64,000 nucleotides of DNA, taken from assembly GCA_963970005.1 (NCBI GenBank), contig CAXAMN010001325.1, positions 147,329 through 211,328 of the forward strand. Reading direction: 5' to 3'. This DNA comes from Durusdinium trenchii (taxonomy: Eukaryota; Sar; Dinophyceae; Suessiales; Symbiodiniaceae). Of the stretch, positions 59,851 through 64,000 are shown piece by piece (position 1 is the stretch's first letter; the number at the start of each line of letters is the position of its first letter). A model generated the notes under the pieces. It had not been told where the DNA came from, made no database searches, and saw only the letters and a program-made list of their open reading frames with translations. The translations under genes and the position numbers were made by a program.

Positions 59851-61803
59851 CAACTTCGTTCTCGTCATTCAAACGAACCGCCCCAATGAAAGAAAGGAGA
59901 AAATGTCTTCTGGCTGCCGTGAGCTTCTTTGTATTCAAATCTGCAATGTTCACCTGAGTTGATATGGGTAGTACTTTCAAGACTTTCTCACGGATAGCCA
60001 TTTGTAGCCAAAACAATCTCACATCTATATGCTTGAGGCGTCCAAGTCCGCTTCGTTGCAACCACTGTCTTCCACTCGATGAGTCACTCCTGGCCTCCAA
60101 CAAGATCTCACCACTGATCAAAAATGACCATACCTCCTTCAGCAAACCTCGCTTGCACCAGATGTTAATGCAAGAACTTCGGCCTCACATGAGGATAATG
60201 CAACAGCTTTCTGCGTCCTGCTGTACGAAAGGGCCACAAGTCCATTCAGCAACACAATCACTGATGTTGTGGATTTCCTTTGTAAACCACCAGCCCAATC
60301 ACTGTCGCAAAATACCTCCATCACATGTGTGTTGTCTTCAACTTCATGTTCCGGCCTGTTGTTCAGCTTTCCTGACATCCTTGTACCAACTGGTGTATAT
60401 GGAAGCCGAAATGACAAATTTGCTGTTCCTTTGAGGTACAAACAAAGTTGGATCAAACATTTCTCAGCCTGTTCCGTGGGTGTTCTCATTGATCCAGCCA
60501 ATGTTTTCAGACAATGTTGTATGTCCAAACGCTCATGTGACATATACATCGCTGTACCCAAACCAGTCCTGAAATCAGCTTGCCGTTTCTTGTCTAGTTC
60601 TGCCGACGTATCTGGGTTCCCAAGCAAGCTATGTTTGGGTACTTGTTCCTCTTTCCGATCTGCAAACCATACAACTTGACGAGAGTCTCGGTGAACTTCG
60701 AATTGGGCCTCACATAACTACCATCTTCTTGGAACACATAAGTCTTCTTCAAATAGTTGAGTTCCTCACCGTTTCCAAGCGGCTCCTTTGGCATCGGACC
60801 TTCCACCTGCAGCTTGTAAATTTTCTTCAGTGCATCGATCACCCATTCAATGTCTTCGACCGTTTCTCCAACTACCAACTCATCATCAACATGAATATTG
60901 ATAGCCAACTTCTTTTGTTCGATGCCTCAACACAGATGGCATAGCTGCACATGAATCAAATCCCAACTCCTGCAAATGATGCGCAAAATCTTGGAACCAT
61001 CTTTGAGCACCATTTCTCTGCCCAGGAAGCACTCTCTTCAATTGCCACAGGGAGTTCTCAGGCAGCTTCAACAATTCTTTCATCCATTGGGAAATCTTCA
61101 CGTAGCATATCTCTTTCTGCACCACCGTCAAATAGGCGTCAGAAATATCCAAAGCTGCAACTTTCCATCCAAAGAAAAGATGGCAAAATAAAAACAGTCT
61201 GACCACAGCATTCTTTCATCCGTAGAAGGGACCTGTTCTGAACTCTCGAGCTACCACTCTACAGCGCCTCTTCCACTTGCCGTCTCTGTACCTCCAATCA
61301 TACACCTCCTTGAGGTCTATGAACTTGCCCTCTGGATCCATCTCCTGCTCCTCCAGTGTTTGCACAACACCCATCGCCGTGAGCTTCTTGATCTCCACCT
61401 TCATAGCTTCTGCATCAAGTTCATCCAGCTCTTCCGGGGACAAGTTTGGAGGTCGTTCACCATAGAAATCGGATTCAAATTCACCCAACTCATCTTCTAT
61501 CAACTCCCAATCAACATCCTCCTCCCAACAAGCATCACCATGTGGCATGTTGACTTGATTCACGCCGCCTGCATACAACGGGGAATACAATGCTTCGGGA
61601 CTCGACTGAGGACTTGTCTCACGCTCAAATCTTGCTGCTTTGCCGCCTCTCTCCTCTGCAGGCTCGACGGCTTCTCTTTTCTCAGCTGGTTGACACCTCC
61701 AATGGCCTCGTAGGAGTTGTTGGGATAGTTGGTATCCCGAGCAAATTTTTCCTCTAAGTCCCTCGCAAGTCAGCACGCCTGTTGACACCGAAGAAGCTAC
61801 CAC
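58807..61803 (-). mobile_element. 5'-truncated, frame-broken Ty1/copia retrotransposon
   Basis: Seen in order on the minus strand: 61803-61216 ends in the reverse-transcriptase entry (WKRRCRVVAREFR) and a stop; 61206-60886 continues it (VAALDISDAYLTVVQKEI, LKRVLPGQRNGAQRWFQDF); 60908-60594, in another frame, has HVDDELVVGE, equivalent to the copia YVDD catalytic motif; 60627-60139 carries VFCDSDWAGGLQRKSTTS and ALSSCEAEVLAL of RNase H; 60145-59291 holds the RNase H tail (LKHIDVRLFWLQ, QVNIADLNTKKL). Family knowledge: integrase and gag-protease should precede reverse transcriptase, and neither is visible up to 61803, where leucine-rich repeat sequence starts on the other strand. Stops and frame changes show a non-functional copy. 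LTRs were not identified. Confidence 0.85.
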
Positions 61804-61814
61804 CTACCACCTTA

Positions 61815-63076
61815 CGCTAGTTACCCCAGCAGGAGAAGAAATTCAGCTTCCAATCGAGCTTCGAGACTCGACGAGTTCGAAAATTCGGTTGCCGAGTACT
61901 TGCCAACAGTTAGCCAGATCGCCACATTTGGGTGTGAGCTTGACTTTGCTGACCCGAGCACCCAAGCGTGTTGGAGTGCGGTACTAGGTACGGGCGCTTA
62001 CAGCACCTTTGGCTGTGAGCTGGAGTTCATCAGCATGGACACCCAGAAAATCTTGGTTGACCCTATTTGGAATACCCTGCAAGATTGCAACTGTTTCAAT
62101 CTCATCGTTCGCAAGTGCTTCACCCAGGCGCAGCACAAAGGGCAGTTGCGGCGAAGAGTCAAAGCTATCTCAGTACCCTCGGACGACACCGATCGAGTGC
62201 TGCCTCATGCCTTCTCGCATGTCGCAGACATTCGACATGTACGTGTGGAAGTAGGCATACACACTATAGGCGAAGCCGCCGGCAAAGTTGTCTACGACTC
62301 CAAATAGTTAAGCTGCCGAACACTGTTATCTGTCTTCAGGACGGGGTCTTTCGACGAAGCTATGCACTTAGAGTGGTCCTTGCCCCAGGATGCAAGCAAT
62401 TTGGACGCAGCGTGTCGAGGAATGCTGCTCTCTGTCTCAGGTAGGAGCTGCTGAAGACACAACCAATCAGCTTGCCCCTCAGGCTCAGGTCTCTCCGCAT
62501 GCCTTTGAAAGATGCAGTGCACTTCGGCAGGTCAACTTCGAACAAACAGAGGTGGACCCTGCGAATCTTACACGTTGCATACCCGAGGGCTGTTTTCTAG
62601 GGCCGGGAATTGCCCCGTTGGACCTGCCATCTGACTCCAATTTCGTAGGACCAGCTGCCTGCGAAAACTGCAAACGATTGCAACGGGTTGACCTCTCCCG
62701 CGCTGATCTGACTGCAATTATGGGGTCAACCTTTGCGCACTGTTCGCACTTGGAGCAACTTAGTCTCTCCAAGAGGCTACGGCGTATCGGACAAGAAGCT
62801 TTCTTGCTGCGCTCTTCGCTGCGTGAGGTACACACCCCTCCGGCCTTGTTGTATATCGCCCACCGAGCTTTCCCGGGTTGCACACAACTCAGCGGACTTC
62901 ATAAAATGAAAGACAAAACGACATGGAGAGGACCATACGTCCAAAGTAACGCTTTCCAGATGTGCCACAAGTTCGACATGCCACAATGGATTAATCTCCT
63001 ACCGCCAAATCAAGGCAGCAGTAGGACTTTCGAGGCTGAAGATTTCTACTGCGAACTACGCAAGGACCCACATTGA
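61815..63076 (+). pseudogene. BspA-type leucine-rich repeat protein, frame-broken
   Basis: Seen: LRR_5-like units lie in three successive plus frames. 61900-62307 contains LPHAFSHVADIRHVRVEVGI; about 62310-62440 contains VICLQDGVFRRSYALRVVLA; 62390-63076 contains SPHAFERCSALRQVNF, FVGPAACENCKRLQRVDLS, STFAHCSHLEQLSLSKRLRR and HRAFPGCTQLSGL, then a stop. The x-AF-x-x-C-x-x-L-x-x-V pattern is that of BspA repeats, which act as protein-binding surfaces and are abundant in protists. No introns were needed inside the last frame, unlike neighbouring genes, so a retrocopy is possible. The gene starts within about 100 bp of the copia fragment's truncated end. Confidence 0.65.
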
Positions 63077-64000
63077 CGCTGCTTGCTCCTCAGGCTGGCA
63101 CCCATGCGTCGGTCCTGCTTACTGCGAGATGATGCCCTACGACCTTCTGTACAGCAGAACTGCGTAGTTAGACAGTGCCCAGGCTGCCACCCTAGTGTCA
63201 GTCCTGGATGAGTACAAAGAGTACAGGCCGAATGGCAAGTTAGATATAGGATAACGGCGTTTCACCTGTCTCACCTAGATGGGGCTTGCGTGTGTTAGGC
63301 ACTCACAGACAGCATACCTACCTTGCACAAATCGGTGTGCATCAAACTGCATCAAGCTGCTCCCAATGAGCCACTGGTTTGTCCCACCTTGACCCTTTGG
63401 GAACCTTTGTCTTTCTGTGACTCCCGTGGCAAAGCTGTTTTGGAGTCACCGCCGCAAACTGGTGTAGCAGCAATGCACTCTCCTTTGCTTGGGGGGGGGA
63501 GTTGCCCCAGTCGGCATAATGCCCACGCTTTCAACACTACATGGTCTTGGCTGCGCTGCAATCGTGCTTTCGACGATTTGAAGTTCTCGTAAGCTGATAC
63601 TGTGGTTTTGGAGCCTCCCATGTTACCGGGTCTACTGCCGACTGTTTTGCAAGCTACCTAAAGCCCCAAGATGCAGACTTCGATTGCTGCCTGGCAAACA
63701 CCCCTGAGCCTTCAAAGCTCTCAACACGGTGCTCGCCCATAGTGACCTCTTTCAAATGCATGATACATCGGTCTTAGACGTCTCCACTCACAGGATTCGA
63801 TCTGTCGCTGGAATGCTGATCAGCACCTCCTTGTTGTCATGACGTACTGAGTGCAAAGGCAGAATTCATCGCCCCGGTTTCACTTTCTTTCATTTTGGCT
63901 GACATGGCCGCTCGAGTTGCGCACCAAGTTGCAGTTTTTTGGGGGCTGGTTCTTGGTTTGTTTCTCTTTGGTTCGCTGTGTTGTTTGGGGGTTTGGTGGT
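63077..64000. other. No gene recognised
   Basis: Two overlapping ~89-codon frames on opposite strands (63323-63621) show no family signal. This may be 3' or intergenic DNA of the leucine-rich repeat locus. Confidence 0.35.

Overview
The window is nuclear DNA of a dinoflagellate, most probably a symbiodiniacean (Symbiodinium and relatives). The basis is internal. Genes are built from many exons of 26-280 nt. In the two genes modelled in full, nearly every 3' splice site reads AG followed by G, and more than half of the 5' splice sites are GC or GA instead of GT. Most recognisable genes lie on the minus strand, as in dinoflagellate one-way gene arrays. Degenerate retroelements and BspA-like leucine-rich repeat sequence complete the picture. 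No bacterial gene, rRNA or tRNA was recognised.

Layout. 0.4-5.9 kb (minus): eight phase-consistent exons of a phytanoyl-CoA dioxygenase-like 2-oxoglutarate/Fe(II) oxygenase. 6.4-16.0 kb (minus): about twenty more small exons, either the N-terminal part of that gene or one or more unidentified genes. 16-23.4 kb: repeat-rich, with TG and CGAAA tracts, a 60-bp minisatellite ending in a 400-N gap, a dispersed TGTCCGAGAC family, and a decayed LINE-like element (19.7-22.2 kb, minus) without a visible reverse transcriptase. 23.4-36 kb: scattered exon-like segments on both strands without a firm gene model. 36.1-39.2 kb (minus): a charged, coiled-coil-type gene. 40.5-41.5 kb (minus): a delta-class (CA_like) carbonic anhydrase between two direct copies of a ~180-bp repeat. 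42.9-53.3 kb (minus): a 17-exon triose-phosphate/phosphate translocator family gene, reconstructed with every junction in phase. 54-57 kb (minus): further unassigned exons. 58.8-61.8 kb (minus): a 5'-truncated Ty1/copia element with reverse transcriptase, RNase H and a long C-terminal extension. 61.8-63.1 kb (plus): a frame-broken BspA-type leucine-rich repeat sequence.

A carbonic anhydrase beside a plastid-type sugar-phosphate translocator fits a photosynthetic host, but nothing here shows co-regulation. The least expected structural signal is a short repeat built on the palindrome CTACTAGTAG. Eight of its nine copies fall inside inferred introns, some within 60 bp of a splice site. Exon positions were read by eye from frame, splice dinucleotides and family resemblance. 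No search or alignment could be run.
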